A stretch of DNA of 64,000 nt from assembly GCF_901521055.1 (NCBI RefSeq), contig NZ_CABEGA010000014.1, positions 1 to 64,000 on the forward strand, given 5' to 3'. The stretch's first letter is position 1; every line of letters starts with the position of its first letter. The notes beneath the pieces are model-generated. The model searched no databases and had not been told where the DNA came from. It was given only the letters and a program-made list of their open reading frames with translations. The position numbers and the translations under genes are program-made. This document shows positions 63,607 through 64,000 of this stretch, piece by piece. Source of the stretch: Cellulomonas hominis (GTDB lineage Bacteria; Actinomycetota; Actinomycetes; Actinomycetales; Cellulomonadaceae).

Positions 63607-63642
63607 CCCTCGCGCGACAGCAGCGCACCCCCGCAGGAACGA

Positions 63643-63678
63643 CGAAGCGGGCGAGAGCTTCCGCTCTCGCCCGCTTCG
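63643..63678. terminator. Bidirectional terminator between membrane-protein gene and tRNA-Ala
   Basis: A perfect 15-bp stem, arms 63643-63657 and 63664-63678, 6-nt loop. It lies between two converging transcription units, 6 nt past the 3' end of the tRNA gene. Confidence 0.85.
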
Positions 63679-63683
63679 TGATG

Positions 63684-63756
63684 TGGAGCTGAGGGGATTC
63701 GAACCCCTGACCCCCTGCATGCCATGCAGGTGCGCTACCAGCTGCGCCACAGCCCC
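63684..63756 (-). tRNA. tRNA-Ala (anticodon GGC)
   Basis: 73 nt with complete cloverleaf: acceptor GGGGCTG/CAGCTCC (one G-U), anticodon stem CCTGC/GCAGG with loop ATGGCAT giving GGC, and T arm AGGGGTTCGAATCCCCT. Discriminator A. The CCA end is not encoded. It reads GCC and GCU codons, the dominant alanine codons in this genome. No integrase lies beside it. Confidence 0.97.
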
Positions 63757-63843
63757 GTGATCAGGCCGGAAGGCCGTCACACCACCCGCTGAGCGGGCGT
63801 CCTGAACTCTACTTGAACTGCGCCGAGGACGCGAATCGGCTGG

Positions 63844-64000
63844 TCACGCCGGGTCCCGCACCTCTTCGTCCATGGTCGGCTCCGGGCGGTCGGGCCCGGC
63901 GTTCCAGTCGGACGAGGCGTGCACCGGGCCGACGTTCAGCGCCTCCAGCCGCCACGCCAGGCCGGCGCCCGGCCGGGCCGGCTGGAGCTCCGCCCAGTGC
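63844..64000 (-). CDS. C-terminal end of an unidentified protein (partial)
   Basis: An open frame on the minus strand enters from beyond the window and stops at TGA 63844-63846. About 51 residues are visible (HWAELQPARPGAGLAWRLE, then LNVGPVHASSDWNAGPD and an acidic tail). Nearly every codon ends in G or C, a strong coding signal here. The family cannot be recognised from this piece. The 87 nt between it and the tRNA gene probably hold the tRNA promoter. Confidence 0.6.
   Translation of the reverse strand, partial: HWAELQPARPGAGLAWRLEALNVGPVHASSDWNAGPDRPEPTMDEEVRDPA

Noticed and set aside
63684-63756. tRNA-Ala as an integration site of a mobile element
   Set aside because: No integrase or recombinase gene, and no repeated tRNA 3' fragment was seen in the window.

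Overview
The window is 64 kb of very GC-rich, gene-dense chromosome from an actinobacterium. Codons almost always end in G or C, GTG starts are common, and 1-8 nt stop/start overlaps (ATGA or GTGA) are the rule. The gene order lepA-hemW-...-hrcA-dnaJ-rsmE and leuS-degV-comEA-comEC-holA, the mycothiol-type physiology implied by some enzymes, and a LacI-type GAAGCGCTTC operator all fit Micrococcales, most likely Cellulomonadaceae (Cellulomonas or a close relative). This placement is inference from content, not from a search. No phage, insertion sequence, CRISPR array or rRNA operon was seen. No gene-free stretch reaches 300 bases.

Layout. 0.1-7.6 kb: a DUF559 endonuclease-like gene bracketed by two copies of a dispersed palindromic repeat, then an amino-sugar uptake and catabolism operon on the minus strand (ROK repressor, lipoprotein binding protein, two permeases, ROK kinase, NagB). 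7.8-10.7 kb: LLM oxidoreductase and pgi. 10.7-13.9 kb: hrcA-dnaJ-rsmE behind a CIRCE operator. 13.9-25.3 kb: efflux pump, DUF3097, membrane proteins, hemW-lepA, and the ATP-grasp/alpha-E/transglutaminase operon with a divergent PemK/MazF-like gene. 25.4-28.5 kb: rpsT, an HTH-TPR regulator preceded by a tiny secreted-peptide gene, and a degenerate EAL protein. 28.5-36.1 kb: the leuS-degV-comEA-comEC-holA block. 36.2-47.8 kb: MFS efflux, DtxR-type regulator, alpha/beta-hydrolase, F420-type LLM enzyme, an isolated HMG-CoA reductase and HMG-CoA synthase pair, a cell-wall-associated lipoprotein, a glutathionyl-hydroquinone-reductase-like enzyme and a CatE-like dioxygenase. 47.9-55.2 kb: assorted enzymes plus a chain of six very small, mostly coupled membrane-protein genes. 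55.3-62.0 kb: a gluABCD-like transporter operon continuing into an asparaginase and a ROK kinase, with a divergent ROK repressor. 62.0-64.0 kb: a frameshifted VOC gene, a membrane protein, tRNA-Ala(GGC) and the end of an unidentified gene.

How the parts work together. The 1.3-7.6 kb operon would import an amino sugar or chito-oligosaccharide, phosphorylate it and deaminate it to fructose-6-phosphate, which the nearby pgi product connects to glycolysis. The 55.3-62.0 kb operon combines amino-acid import with sugar-type (ROK) regulation and phosphorylation, which hints at sugar-amino-acid conjugates rather than plain glutamate. HrcA with its CIRCE site forms the heat-shock autoregulatory unit. 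ComEA and ComEC belong to DNA uptake.

Most unusual items: (1) a family of nested palindromic repeats (GAGGTCGTCA type, four copies; GAGGTCGGCA type, two copies) in intergenic spaces, two of which flank the nuclease-like gene and supply part of its coding sequence; (2) a 45-residue secreted-peptide gene directly upstream of an HTH-TPR receptor-like regulator, with repeated TGTCAC elements, a candidate peptide signalling pair; (3) the ROK-asparaginase-Glu transporter operon; (4) the string of small membrane proteins.
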